This document shows, in pieces, positions 33,469-42,529 of a stretch of DNA of 51,634 bases. The notes beneath the pieces are model-generated. The model had not been told where the DNA came from, did no database searches, and saw only the letters and a program-made list of their open reading frames with translations. The first letter of the stretch is position 1. Each line of letters begins with the position of its first letter. Origin of the DNA: Ignisphaera sp. (GTDB lineage: Archaea > Thermoproteota > Thermoprotei_A > Sulfolobales > Ignisphaeraceae); NCBI GenBank assembly GCA_025058535.1, contig JANXEL010000057.1, positions 1 through 51,634 on the forward strand, read 5' to 3'. The translations under genes were made by a program, and so were the position numbers.

Positions 33469-34317
33469 ATGGTTAGAAATGGCATGAATAGAGATTTTGA
33501 GGCAAGAATTATTTTATGCATCAATAGCGTCTTGAACTACCTCAGATCATGTGGTGTTTCCAACAATGTTGTAGGCTTCAATATGTTTGGGGATGCATCA
33601 AAAGAGTTCGATTTAGTTGCTGAAGATATTCTTGTTAACTGTATTGTGAAAGCTCTAAACGATGTTTTAATTGTTGGTGAAGAAAGAGGTGTTAGAAAAT
33701 ATGGTAGAGGAGAATGGGTTGCTGTTATAGATCCAGTCGATGGCAGCACCAATTTTGATGCTGGAATCCCATGGTCGTCAATATCTGTAGCTCTTGCGAG
33801 GGGTACTTCTAAATCACATATAACTTTAAAGGATGTAGTACTTGCCATAGTCGCAGAGATATTCAGAGATAGAATTTATATATACAGGAATGGATCTGTT
33901 GAAGTAATTGGTGGTAGATCTGCTAGAAGGAGTCCGCCTAGACCCGTGTTACTTAGTTACTTTGAAACCCCTAATTCGTATAAACCGGTAGAGAACTATA
34001 TGCTGATGAGAGGAAGAGTTGCTCTGAGATCACTAGGTAGTGCTGCTTTAGATATTGTTTATGTAGGTCTGGGAAATGCTGAAGGCTTTATAGATGTGAG
34101 ATCAAAATTGAGAAATGTTGATGTTGCGGCGGCCTTGAAGATAGCTTTAGCAATGGGTGCTAGAGCCCACATATGCAACACTAATGATGTTACGGATGTG
34201 CAGCTTGATAATTTGATTAAAGTAGAGTGTGTTGTAGTCGGCTATGATGATGTGTACCTTGCTAAACTAATGGAAGCTGTTCAGAAGCCCCTATCTAGCG
34301 CTAAATTTGTTAGCTAA
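33469..34317 (+). CDS. Inositol-monophosphatase-family phosphatase (archaeal IMPase/FBPase-like)
   Basis: 282 residues, Mg2+-dependent sugar or inositol phosphatase. Metal-site motifs are present: VGEERG (Glu of the first site), VIDPVDGSTNFDAGIPWSSIS (the DPxDG(S/T) motif) and the C-terminal RNVDVAAAL, which replaces the usual WD(x)AA of the family. In archaea members hydrolyse fructose 1,6-bisphosphate and inositol 1-phosphate; the specificity here is undetermined. ATG 33469 lies 28 nt after a TATA-like ATACTTATTAC at 33437-33447, so the mRNA is nearly leaderless. It is a single-gene unit facing the small gene at 34404. Confidence 0.87.
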   Translation: MVRNGMNRDFEARIILCINSVLNYLRSCGVSNNVVGFNMFGDASKEFDLVAEDILVNCIVKALNDVLIVGEERGVRKYGRGEWVAVIDPVDGSTNFDAGIPWSSISVALARGTSKSHITLKDVVLAIVAEIFRDRIYIYRNGSVEVIGGRSARRSPPRPVLLSYFETPNSYKPVENYMLMRGRVALRSLGSAALDIVYVGLGNAEGFIDVRSKLRNVDVAAALKIALAMGARAHICNTNDVTDVQLDNLIKVECVVVGYDDVYLAKLMEAVQKPLSSAKFVS

Positions 34318-34403
34318 TTGTGTAGTGAGGTTGCAGATTCTATCGCAACAACTATAAAACTGTGCTAGTTACTCCGCATATTCATTTTCTTGATGTGTAG
34401 CTG

Positions 34404-34865
34404 CTAATCAAGATCCAAGTATTTTGCTAGCACTGTCATGCTATCGACTAAGCTCCTTAGGAGAACTGCTTCTCCCCTGTATTGATTGATATACACCACT
34501 GCATTCTCCGGAAAACTATCACTGTAGTTTTTTATGATTTTAACGAACTCATCGCTAGCGATATATATTACAGGTTCTACTGGTGCTCTCCACATCCCAC
34601 CTTTTTCAGCATTTATCAAAGCCTCAATAATATCTGTATCTGATGCACCTTCACTTAGGTTCGCTAGCGCTGCATAGTGCGCATCTATATAGTGTGCAGC
34701 CAGATATGCTATCGTTCTACTATTCTTTTTACAAATAAACATAGCGAACTCTGATGAATCATGAAAAATAGTATGGTTGTACTCCTCGATATCCACACCG
34801 TATTTATTTAAATAGCTAGCAAATTTATTCAGATCACAAATATGAATGAAAGATAGTATGGCCAT
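34404..34865 (-). CDS. Uncharacterised protein (about 153 residues)
   Basis: I do not recognise this family. It is soluble with mixed alpha/beta composition: MAILSFIHICDLNKFASYL, then FAMFICKKNSRTIAYLAAHY, a helix SDTDIIEALINAEKGGMW, a strand EPVIYIASDEFVKII and a C-terminal ENAVVYINQYRGEAVLLRSLVDSMTVLAKYL. The start is ATG 34865 with GGTGG about 8 nt upstream; a GTG two codons earlier is possible. It faces the phosphatase gene (convergent, about 85 nt between stops) and diverges from the aldo/keto reductase. Confidence 0.6.
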   Translation of the reverse strand: MAILSFIHICDLNKFASYLNKYGVDIEEYNHTIFHDSSEFAMFICKKNSRTIAYLAAHYIDAHYAALANLSEGASDTDIIEALINAEKGGMWRAPVEPVIYIASDEFVKIIKNYSDSFPENAVVYINQYRGEAVLLRSLVDSMTVLAKYLDLD

Positions 34866-34991
34866 GCACATCCACCGAATATCCTCTACTTAATATAACA
34901 GATGGAGATGAATTTCACCTAGAGTTATCAGCTTAGGAACATTTATAAGGAAAGCTGCCACTGTGTGATTGTAATCTTCAAGGTGAGACGT

Positions 34992-36026
34992 TTGAAGTAT
35001 GTGACCTCATCCGTATGTGGCATCAAGGTATCTGCAATATCTCTCGGCACATGGTATCTTCCGAGATCTGGTGAGAGAGATGAATATGGTATCTATAAAA
35101 TCGACGTTGATGAAACTAAGAGAGTTTTTAAGCTTGCATACGACGTTGGTATAAACTTTATAGATACTGCCAATAGATATCATGGAGCTGTCTCACCCGT
35201 TCCTTTAACTCATGTGGGTTACGCTGAGAGGCTTATCGGTAGGATTATATATGAGCTGGGTCTAGAGAGGGAGTTCTTCGTAATAGCCACTAAAGTTGCT
35301 GGTGAAATGGCTAGCTGGCCAAATGCCTCTGGTCTTAGTAGAAAGCATATTATGTGGCAAATTAGAGAAAGCTTAAAGAGGCTTCAAATGGAGTATGTTG
35401 ATGTTTACTATGCACATAGATTCGATCCAGAGGTACCGAAAAGAGAGACCTTGTCAACTTTCAACGATCTTGTCAGGTTCGGCTACATAAGATATGTAGG
35501 TGTAAGCAATATTTCAGCACATGATCTAGTTGAATATCAGATGATTGCCAATATGTGCGGCTATGAACCAGTTTCATTTCTCCAATACAAGTATAACTGG
35601 TTGGAGAGAGATATAGAGAAGGATATAATACCCATTGCAAGAAAGTTTGGGATGGTTCTAACCGTCTACTCTCCACTCGCCCAGGGACTCTTAACAGGAA
35701 AGTATGTAGATACTTTGAAAAAACAGTGGATTGTACCATCCATGTCTAGAGGTGAGATCTCTGATGGCGTGAGGAAGATGTTTACTGATGAAAATTTAAA
35801 GAAGCTACACCTGTTTATGGAGTTTGCAAAGAGTATGAATGTATCGCCAACCCAATTAGCAATAGCATGGATACTTCATAAATCCGTACATTTAGAGGTG
35901 CCTATAGTACCTATCGTAAGTGTTTCAAATGCTAAGCAGCTTGAAGAGATAGTGAGTTCTTTAGATGTTAAGCTTGGCAGTGATGACTTGGAGTACCTTG
36001 ATGGGGTAGCCATTGAAAATGTTTGA
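34992..36026 (+). CDS. Aldo/keto reductase (Kv-beta-like subfamily), second copy
   Basis: About 344 residues. The tetrad is visible: Asp and Tyr in NFIDTANRYHGA, Lys in VIATKVAGEM and His in VYYAHRFDPE; LQYKYNWLERDIEKDIIPIAR and YSPLAQGLLTGKY are typical of the Kv-beta/YghZ-like subgroup. The start is TTG 34992, directly after GGTGA (34982-34986); a TATA element TTTATAAGG centred near 34945 predicts transcription from about 34970, which rules out the earlier GTG at 34965. It differs substantially from the reductase at 1016-2038, so they are paralogues rather than a recent duplication. Substrate unknown. Confidence 0.9.
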   Translation: MKYVTSSVCGIKVSAISLGTWYLPRSGERDEYGIYKIDVDETKRVFKLAYDVGINFIDTANRYHGAVSPVPLTHVGYAERLIGRIIYELGLEREFFVIATKVAGEMASWPNASGLSRKHIMWQIRESLKRLQMEYVDVYYAHRFDPEVPKRETLSTFNDLVRFGYIRYVGVSNISAHDLVEYQMIANMCGYEPVSFLQYKYNWLERDIEKDIIPIARKFGMVLTVYSPLAQGLLTGKYVDTLKKQWIVPSMSRGEISDGVRKMFTDENLKKLHLFMEFAKSMNVSPTQLAIAWILHKSVHLEVPIVPIVSVSNAKQLEEIVSSLDVKLGSDDLEYLDGVAIENV

Positions 36027-36122
36027 TATGAGTATCATAGGTAAAGTGTAGATATGTTAAAGCTTTTAAATCTCTTTAAGAGTATGAATGGGGAAAGATA
36101 TACAATTTAGAAACAATAGTGG

Positions 36123-36965
36123 ATGGAAATGTCAGGTACATCTAAAATGTTCATAGCCATTATTTTTTTAAGTGCACTTGGAGGTTTCTTTAAGATATTG
36201 GGAGGTTTTATCGGAGGTTCTAAATCAGTTTTTGTGGATGCTCTCACCTCTATTGCGAACACTCTAGCTATATTAATGATGTACGGGTTCTTTAATGTAA
36301 GTGTAGAGCCTCCCGATGAGGACCACCACTATGGCCACTATAGAATAGGGTTAGGAGGACCAATTTCAACGCTACTACTGTACTCATTTGTAGCTGGCGT
36401 TATAGTTGTCGATCTGTATGAGACTTTCGGTAGTTCATACACGGTTAGCGTGATGGCACCATTATTTGCATGTGTAGGTCTTCTTCCATATTCTTTAGCT
36501 ATAACCCTAGCAAGACATGTTGGTGGTACTACTATATACTACGTTAGATTTACAGCTGTTGAAATAATTGAAAGCTTTGTAACAATAGGTGCGGCCTTTG
36601 CCGGTGCAGTGATAAGCTATTTAATAGATTTTATAGGTGCCATAGCACTTACGTCCTATCTATTCGTGGAACTCACTAAGAGCTTTAGAGAGATTTTAGA
36701 GTACATAAGTGATTCAGCCTCAAAGGAGGTTGTAAAAAAGCTGCAAACCATTTTAAGTACTCGTGGAATCGTTGCTGAGAGAATTAGGGTTAGAAGAATT
36801 ACCGAAAACGTTTATCAAGGGGACATTGTGGTGAAGCTCTCACCTAGTATAAGCATAGAAAAGGCTCATCAGATAATAGACTCGGTTGAGAAAGATGCTA
36901 AAGATAAGCTCAATACAGAGATTACAATTCATATTGAGCCAGAGAGTGGAAAAGAGCAGAGATAA
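36123..36965 (+). CDS. Cation diffusion facilitator (CDF)-like transporter with altered metal site
   Basis: 280 residues with about six hydrophobic segments and a C-terminal cytosolic alpha/beta domain (IRVRRITENVYQGDIVVKLS, ITIHIEPESG), the CDF layout. The helix-2 block GSKSVFVDALTSIANTLAIL keeps the first Asp (residue 39) but has Ser where the second ligand is expected four residues on. The helix-5 block reads TAVEIIESFVTIGA instead of the usual HxxxD. The HxxGHxRxG motif after helix 2 (DHHYGHYRIG) is kept. It could therefore move a different cation or act differently from Zn/Fe/Mn exporters. ATG 36123 is leaderless relative to a TATA-like AGATATACAATTTAG near 36098; ATG 36129 is the alternative. 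Confidence 0.75.
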   Translation: MEMSGTSKMFIAIIFLSALGGFFKILGGFIGGSKSVFVDALTSIANTLAILMMYGFFNVSVEPPDEDHHYGHYRIGLGGPISTLLLYSFVAGVIVVDLYETFGSSYTVSVMAPLFACVGLLPYSLAITLARHVGGTTIYYVRFTAVEIIESFVTIGAAFAGAVISYLIDFIGAIALTSYLFVELTKSFREILEYISDSASKEVVKKLQTILSTRGIVAERIRVRRITENVYQGDIVVKLSPSISIEKAHQIIDSVEKDAKDKLNTEITIHIEPESGKEQR

Positions 36966-36972
36966 AAGAGGG

Positions 36973-37575
36973 TCACACTCTCCGTCTAAGCATTAACCAA
37001 GGACCGTGGCATAGGGTACTCCATAGCTTTCTAATTTTTCGGCGGTTAGCTTCATCCAATAACACACTTTTGAATTGTTCTACATTACCTTTAACACTTT
37101 TTATATACAGCACGTCATCTTCATAGGCGCACGCAAGTGCTTCAACAATTTCACGAAAATCATTATCTAAATCCTCTAGTAATATACAACTATAGTTCAG
37201 CTCCTCCAACATTCTCCTGGACGCAATATTGTCCGACCTGGTTGACGCTATGTAGAATTCTACACCATCAATCTCCATCAATTCCTCCATAGAAGCCACA
37301 ATAGCCTTGCCAATGCCATGCCCTCTAAAATTTTTCTCTACTGCAACATAGTATATCACCCCAATTGATGTAGGCTTTGTCTCCACAGCGTAAAATACAC
37401 CTACGCCAGCTATGATATCTTTATCCCTGCATACTAGAGCTCTGCATATACCCTGCTCTATGCATACAGAGGCGTAGTAGGCGTGAAACCATGAGAGAGA
37501 TCTTTCTAAGATTTCCCCAACATCATCTATACACTCCTTATTACACTCCTCTACAATCAATCTTCTCCACACCAT
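36973..37575 (-). CDS. GNAT-family N-acetyltransferase
   Basis: 200 residues. The acetyl-CoA-binding motif A is read in IYYVAVEKNFRGHGIGKAIV (Arg-Gly-His-Gly-Ile-Gly), followed by a motif-B-like FYIASTRSDNIASRRMLEELNY. The N-terminal half has a typical GNAT alpha/beta beginning and GVFYAVETKPTSIGVIYY strands. The substrate may be a small molecule or a protein N-terminus; it cannot be told. ATG 37575 lies 95 nt from the divergent nurA start. Its stop is 7 nt from the CDF gene stop (convergent), leaving almost no space for separate terminators. Confidence 0.82.
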   Translation of the reverse strand: MVWRRLIVEECNKECIDDVGEILERSLSWFHAYYASVCIEQGICRALVCRDKDIIAGVGVFYAVETKPTSIGVIYYVAVEKNFRGHGIGKAIVASMEELMEIDGVEFYIASTRSDNIASRRMLEELNYSCILLEDLDNDFREIVEALACAYEDDVLYIKSVKGNVEQFKSVLLDEANRRKIRKLWSTLCHGPWLMLRRRV

Positions 37576-37669
37576 CTGATTCGATATTTTCGCTTAGCTC
37601 TCTCTTATATAAACCTCTACTCAGTTGAATAGTAGCAGGTAATTTTAGAGTGTTACCAGGTAGACGTGC

Positions 37670-38653
37670 ATGCTTGCCCAAGTATTAGATGTTGCGGTAT
37701 CAGTCTTTGGATCCCTTAGGAGTAAAATAGATGAAGTTCTGGCCGTAGATAATATCACAAAGATCAAGGATCTGTGGATTCCATATAAAGGTTCTAGAAA
37801 CCCATACCTTAAGCCGTATACGATAGCTGCCATAGACAGCGGCTTTAACTACAATGAGTATAGAGGATATGTGCTTTATGTTCTAAACGCTGTTAGTGTT
37901 ATTATTAATGATTTTATGGGAGAGAAGATAGATGGTAGCGTTGATATAGATGTGGTGAGCTGTAACAATATTGAGAACGAATTATCCCTCCTCTCTATAT
38001 CTATGGAGGTGAAAACCTTAACTAAAATACTGCATGCAGCTGATATTATACTGATGGATGGAAGTCTTATAGCTATATTCTCAAAGCTTAGAAGAGCCTC
38101 GCTGGAGGACAACCATGAACTTCTAGAGTTCAAAGGTGTAAACACCTCCCAAATACTTAAAGAGCTCATATACTCAATTTCGATATACCCAAGAAAGATA
38201 ATATTCATTTCGAAGAACTCCAACGCTAAAGACGTACTTGGTTTCGTGAAGGGTGACATTTATTACTTTGAAAGATATACTGATGGATTGCCGGGACACT
38301 CGAAGCCTATACATCTTACACATTCAAGACATCTAGGTATACAGACAGCGAATCGAGTCTTTAGACGTATGGTGAGAGACGTTGCTGGTATAGACATTTC
38401 TATAGCAGTCTCATACGTAAGGTTTGAACCCTTTTCAAGAATATATCGGCTTGAGATACCATTAGAACCTGGTGAAGATGCTGATACAAGGATTAAGCAT
38501 TTCATGGATGTTGTGTCGGATTTTACAGTAGCCGGTTACCCATATCCGCTAATGAGGGCTGATCAGATGGCCAGAGTTGGACTAGAAGATATTAATAGAA
38601 TTGCAGGTATACTCGGAATCCTCCGTGACCCAAGAGCTAGAGAACCTCTATAA
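37670..38653 (+). CDS. nurA: NurA 5'-3' nuclease
   Basis: 327 residues. NurA resects DNA ends together with the HerA translocase and Mre11-Rad50 in archaeal recombination. The RNase H-like core is visible: PYTIAAIDSGFNYNEYRGYVLYVLNAVSV with the first catalytic Asp, ILMDGSLIAIFS with the second, and a C-terminal YPYPLMRADQMARVGLEDI. A TATA-like CTTATATAAAC lies at 37602-37612, between this gene and the divergent acetyltransferase. The next gene, herA, begins 14 nt after its stop, so the pair is an operon. mre11 and rad50, often in the same cluster, are not present here. Confidence 0.88.
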   Translation: MLAQVLDVAVSVFGSLRSKIDEVLAVDNITKIKDLWIPYKGSRNPYLKPYTIAAIDSGFNYNEYRGYVLYVLNAVSVIINDFMGEKIDGSVDIDVVSCNNIENELSLLSISMEVKTLTKILHAADIILMDGSLIAIFSKLRRASLEDNHELLEFKGVNTSQILKELIYSISIYPRKIIFISKNSNAKDVLGFVKGDIYYFERYTDGLPGHSKPIHLTHSRHLGIQTANRVFRRMVRDVAGIDISIAVSYVRFEPFSRIYRLEIPLEPGEDADTRIKHFMDVVSDFTVAGYPYPLMRADQMARVGLEDINRIAGILGILRDPRAREPL

Positions 38654-38667
38654 AGGTTGCTATAGAT

Positions 38668-40170
38668 ATGAGTGTTCTCCAGACGGGAAACGGTAAAATT
38701 CTAAACCTTCAGCTCGAAGTTGTCGGCTACGTAGTTGGAGAATCAAAGCCCTATAGAGCTGATATTATAGCATTTAGACCACTTGCTATTGGAGAGTACC
38801 TATACATGGAGTACTACGACTATAGAGCTCTAGCTATGGTTGGCACATCAATAACGGGAAGTCCTGTAATAACTGATGACCTTACTGATCCTAAGGACAT
38901 TGAGCGCCTCATCAAAACTGTTAGATACGGTGAAAGGATGTATTACTACAGAGGATCAATTAAAATTCTTGGAAGTATAGATGGCTCCAGCTCTAAGCTC
39001 TATATACCTCCAATACCACCTCCTCCAGGTACTGAGGTGCTTAAGGCGCCTAAGTCAGTATTAGCGAGAGTTTTTAGCCAAGATGGAAGGAACTACGTTA
39101 GAGTCGGTACTCTACTTAGAGAATTGGACGTAGAGGTGAGGGTGAATATAAATAAAATTGTATCGAGACATCTTGGGATACTCGCAATGACTGGAATGGG
39201 TAAGAGTAATCTTGTAGCTCTTATCGCCAAGAAGATCGCGGAAATCGGTGGTACTACGATCATCTTTGATTACCACGGTGAGTACTCCTCTATGAGATTG
39301 CAAAATATAGTTACAAATGTTGTTAAACCAAAGATAAATCCACTGAGTTTAGATCTAGAGGGAATGTCCAGGCTTCTAAACATACCTAAAAATGCCACAA
39401 GGCAGAGAATGGCTTTAAGAGAGTGCCTTGAGAATATAGGTGAAAGTGACTTCTTTACAAAGCTTAAGAAATGTTTGCAGGGCAGAGTAGGTAGATATGG
39501 GACATCTGCCCAGAAAGTGTTAGATTCTGTAACTGTATACGAAGGTTTTTTGAGAAGAATTCTAGATGAAAAGATTGAGGATGTGGTCAACACTATAGTC
39601 CTTGGCGCTATAAATATTGTTGACTTGAGCGACATCCACTTGAACCAAGCAGATGCTGTGGTCTCCTACTGGCTTGATAGAATCTTAGAGGCTAGAAAAA
39701 TTGGTGTATGGAGCAGAGGCTCACGGGGAATACCATCACCTCTTACTCTCGTTATCGAGGAGGCTCACGCATTCATACCAGCTGATATTGAGACCGCCAC
39801 GAAGAAAAGTGCAGAGTCTATCGTAAGAGAGGGTAGGAAGTTTGGCGTAGGTCTAATAATTGTTTCCCAGCGACCCAGAGGTCTAGATCCAACTGTGTTA
39901 AGCCAACTAGGCAATCTAGCAGTTCTCAGAATAGTTCATCCAGAGGATCAGCAGTATGTCGCAAGACACTGCGAACCTATAACACAAGATATTGTCGAAG
40001 AACTTCCAGGGCTTAATACGGGTGAAGCCATGCTTCTTGGCGAATGGGTTTCGGTTCCCACAATAGTCAAGATAGATCTTGTAAAGGAAAAACTATCTGG
40101 TGGGGATGTAGACGCAGTCGCTCATTGGAACAGATTGTACTCAGCTAGAACTGAAAGTCTTGGTATGTGA
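38668..40170 (+). CDS. herA: HerA DNA translocase/helicase
   Basis: 500 residues, a hexameric FtsK/VirB4-like ATPase that pumps DNA and stimulates NurA. The N-terminal HAS-barrel ([20 protein letters not shown]) is followed by Walker [11 protein letters not shown] (residues 173-182), [12 protein letters not shown], Walker [12 protein letters not shown], the arginine-rich [21 protein letters not shown] and [14 protein letters not shown]. All are standard for archaeal HerA. It follows nurA by 14 nt. Its last codons overlap the end of the convergent TBP gene by 26 bp. Confidence 0.93.
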   Translation: MSVLQTGNGKILNLQLEVVGYVVGESKPYRADIIAFRPLAIGEYLYMEYYDYRALAMVGTSITGSPVITDDLTDPKDIERLIKTVRYGERMYYYRGSIKILGSIDGSSSKLYIPPIPPPPGTEVLKAPKSVLARVFSQDGRNYVRVGTLLRELDVEVRVNINKIVSRHLGILAMTGMGKSNLVALIAKKIAEIGGTTIIFDYHGEYSSMRLQNIVTNVVKPKINPLSLDLEGMSRLLNIPKNATRQRMALRECLENIGESDFFTKLKKCLQGRVGRYGTSAQKVLDSVTVYEGFLRRILDEKIEDVVNTIVLGAINIVDLSDIHLNQADAVVSYWLDRILEARKIGVWSRGSRGIPSPLTLVIEEAHAFIPADIETATKKSAESIVREGRKFGVGLIIVSQRPRGLDPTVLSQLGNLAVLRIVHPEDQQYVARHCEPITQDIVEELPGLNTGEAMLLGEWVSVPTIVKIDLVKEKLSGGDVDAVAHWNRLYSARTESLGM

Positions 40171-40849
40171 GCTTCTTTTTACTCTTTAGAAAATCTACAG
40201 TCTCTAGCTCCTCGCTAAGTATCTCCTCCTCAACCTTCATCTCTCTTAGGCATCCCAGCTCTTTTAGCTTAAGAAATACATTCCTAACAGACAAAAACAC
40301 CTCATCCTCACTCTTAGCACCAGTTATCACCATCTTTCCACTACTAAATATAAGTAGAACAACGTGTGGATCTGTCAATCTGTATATAAGCCCTGGGAAC
40401 TGCTCTGGCTCGTACATGGTGTTCTCTAGTAGAAATGCAACTTTTTCGAGCATTATCTCCGCTCCAAGGTTTGCAGATGCTACGATATTCTGTATTTGAA
40501 TTCTTGGTTTTGATGTGATAGGCACGTCGTATTTTATCAACATTTTTACAATCTTTTTAACAGCTTTTATGAGATCGGGGGTGCTCTTAGCACCTGTGAC
40601 AACCATTCTACCTGATCTGAATACTAGTGCTGTAACCTTTGGGCTATCCAGTCTTAGCACTAGCCCTGGAAACTGATCTGGATCATATTCCACATTTGGT
40701 AGTACCTTGTCTAGATAGTCTAAATCTATGTTCTGCTCTATAGATACTGTAGCTACTATATTCTCGACTTTTACTCCTACGTATGGATTATTTAGATCGG
40801 CTAGATATTTTTTATAAAATGATCTATAGTAGGAATCGAGCGATTGAAT
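40145..40849 (-). CDS. tbp: TATA-binding protein (TBP), start codon not canonical
   Basis: TBP binds the TATA box and recruits TFB. The two imperfect repeats are clear: [20 protein letters not shown] ... [16 protein letters not shown] and [20 protein letters not shown] ... [13 protein letters not shown], with an acidic/basic C-terminal tail. The first ATG/GTG/TTG in frame is GTG 40693 (residue V of NVEYDPDQ), which would delete the conserved strand [20 protein letters not shown]. That strand is encoded in the same frame upstream (to about 40774), and the open frame continues to a TAA at 40876-40874. I place the start at ATT 40849, 27 nt after a TATA-like TGTATAAAG, giving 234 residues; this is inference. 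An ATG at 40863 is in another frame and would need a -1 shift, for instance at the A6 run 40814-40809. The 3' end overlaps herA. Confidence 0.8.
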   Translation of the reverse strand: MQSLDSYYRSFYKKYLADLNNPYVGVKVENIVATVSIEQNIDLDYLDKVLPNVEYDPDQFPGLVLRLDSPKVTALVFRSGRMVVTGAKSTPDLIKAVKKIVKMLIKYDVPITSKPRIQIQNIVASANLGAEIMLEKVAFLLENTMYEPEQFPGLIYRLTDPHVVLLIFSSGKMVITGAKSEDEVFLSVRNVFLKLKELGCLREMKVEEEILSEELETVDFLKSKKKLTYQDFQF

Positions 40850-40943
40850 AGTCCCACACTCATGTCTAAATCTTTATACAACCTATATAGGGTATATAAG
40901 CGCATTTATAAACGCTATTTATATCAATTATGGAAATATTGTT

Positions 40944-41714
40944 TCAAAAAATCGAGAGTAGATCCTCTATATCTAATAATCTTGGAAGCTCATAAACACC
41001 ATCCTTTTCAACTATAGCATATGGTTTTGCATCAACCAGCAAAGCTCTTCTCCTTAGAATCGGTGAGAGATAGCCTTCAGGAGAAGTTGTTACAGGTGTT
41101 CCACTCTGGTACAGGCCCGCTGCAGGTAATACCAGTACTTTTCCACCTTCCTTCAGGGGCGTTAATAGAAAACATGGAAATTTTGTACTGTAGCCAGTTG
41201 TAGGATCCTTAAGTGATATGCTGGGATGTTCGTGGGCCATGATAAAGAGCTCCACATCCTTTTCCTTCAAATCACTCAGATCGTCTCTATGTCCGTGAAG
41301 GATCACTATGTTCTCCATCTCGAGTCGTTCATGAATTTCCACACCATATCTCTTAGAAATGGAGTAGACAAAGGTATCGTGATTCCCTCTAACAAGGATT
41401 GTTTTAGAGAATCTCTTTGTAACATATGTAAAAAACTCCCCTAGGTCTCTGGACTCCCTCCTTCCAAGCCTATCGAACAAGTGCTTAACATCACCGATAA
41501 TTATAAGGGTATTTGCTCTAACAATACTCAGGCTCCTTTCTATGTATTCTAGAACCTTCTTTAACTGCATTCTAGGTAGGTAGACACCTTTTTCAGCCAT
41601 GTACTCCTCAAATCCTAAATGGACATCAGCGATTGCAAGTACCCCAAGTCTCTCTATGTACACCGCAGGTATATCACTAATGGCAAATATTCCTGAATAA
41701 AGCTCGTAGAGCAT
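40944..41714 (-). CDS. Calcineurin-like metallophosphoesterase (MJ0037-type)
   Basis: 256 residues with the full metallophosphoesterase signature: AIADVHLGFEEY (motif I), IIGDVKHLFDR (II), LVRGNHDTFV (III), VILHGHRDDL (IV) and IMAHEHPSISL (V). This is the archaeal/bacterial group sometimes called ligase- or helicase-associated phosphoesterases, relatives of Mre11; the substrate is probably a nucleic acid or nucleotide but is unproven. A TATA-like CAATTTTAAATTT near 41752 puts the start about 12 nt before ATG 41714. It is in the same direction as tbp and the DtxR-family gene but seems to have its own promoter. Confidence 0.85.
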   Translation of the reverse strand: MLYELYSGIFAISDIPAVYIERLGVLAIADVHLGFEEYMAEKGVYLPRMQLKKVLEYIERSLSIVRANTLIIIGDVKHLFDRLGRRESRDLGEFFTYVTKRFSKTILVRGNHDTFVYSISKRYGVEIHERLEMENIVILHGHRDDLSDLKEKDVELFIMAHEHPSISLKDPTTGYSTKFPCFLLTPLKEGGKVLVLPAAGLYQSGTPVTTSPEGYLSPILRRRALLVDAKPYAIVEKDGVYELPRLLDIEDLLSIF

Positions 41715-41806
41715 CTCAAGACACTCTACTTTAAGAATATTCTGTTGAAATTTAAAATTGTAATGTTTATGAAAATCTCCATTTCTGTGCTATCAACTAT
41801 CGATGT

Positions 41807-42490
41807 TTACATTAATGGTATACCATAAATGGCGAGGGCGTATCTATAGTCAATTAAAACTTTCTCACCATCGTTAATCTCCAATACCATGCCCTTCTCA
41901 TCAGAATATAGGATCTTTATCTTCTTATTAATTTCTATACCAAGTTTATAGATATCAGCAATAACTTCGCCTCCAACTGTACAAAAAATCCTGACAACTC
42001 TAATAATTGAACCTGTTGAAAACTTTAACAAGGGCTTTGCCCCTATAATGTCGCTAGGGGGCGTGGCGCCTGGGATCGGATTTCCGTGTGGACACGTCAG
42101 TGGTCTTCCAAGGAAATCGTACAACTTATCGAAGAACTCCTCCGGAAGGTGCTCCATCATATGAGCATATCTGTGCGCCTTTACTGCATCCATATTTAAG
42201 ACGTTGACTAGAAAATACTCTGCTATTCTATGCCTTCTAACTATTCTTTCAGCAATTGCTCTACCTTTTTCGGAAAGCTTAACACCTCTATATGGTTCCC
42301 ATACAATGAGATTCTTTTCAGCTAACTTGGAAACCGTCTTAGATATAGTAGCAGGCTTTACACCAAGTTCGTTAGTCAGTACAGTTGTTCTAGCTTCACC
42401 AAAAATTTCCTCTAACCTGTATATAGCCATTAGATAGTCCTCTAAAGCACGTAAACTTCTATCACTGTTCCTTACAACCACCTCAATCAC
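41807..42490 (-). CDS. DtxR/MntR-family metal-dependent regulator
   Basis: About 227 residues in three domains: an N-terminal winged helix (LEDYLMAIYRLEE, TVLTNELGVKPATISKTVSKL, YRGVKLSEKGRAIAERIV), a dimerisation and metal-binding domain (RRHRIAEYFLVNVLNMD, AHRYAHMMEHLPEEF, CPHGNPIPG), and a C-terminal FeoA/SH3-like domain. Metal ligands are expected in RRHRIAEYF, AHMMEHLPEE and CPHGNPIP; the pattern is as in IdeR/MntR. It probably represses metal-uptake genes when Fe2+ or Mn2+ is bound. GTG 42490 is chosen as start, about 28 nt from the TATA centre; TTG 42496 is close behind. A perfect dyad covers that TATA box, suggesting self-control. Confidence 0.88.
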   Translation of the reverse strand: MIEVVVRNSDRSLRALEDYLMAIYRLEEIFGEARTTVLTNELGVKPATISKTVSKLAEKNLIVWEPYRGVKLSEKGRAIAERIVRRHRIAEYFLVNVLNMDAVKAHRYAHMMEHLPEEFFDKLYDFLGRPLTCPHGNPIPGATPPSDIIGAKPLLKFSTGSIIRVVRIFCTVGGEVIADIYKLGIEINKKIKILYSDEKGMVLEINDGEKVLIDYRYALAIYGIPLM

Positions 42491-42509
42491 ATTCAATATG
42501 TTTAGATAA

Positions 42510-42529
42510 ATCTATTTATAAAAATAGAT
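42510..42529 (-). promoter_or_regulatory. TATA box inside a perfect 20-bp dyad (DtxR-family gene)
   Basis: ATCTATTT-ATAA-AAATAGAT is a perfect inverted repeat with 8-bp arms. On the minus strand it contains TTTATAAA, 28 nt before the GTG at 42490. A repressor bound here would block TBP directly. The regulator it precedes is the likely ligand of the site. Confidence 0.6.
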
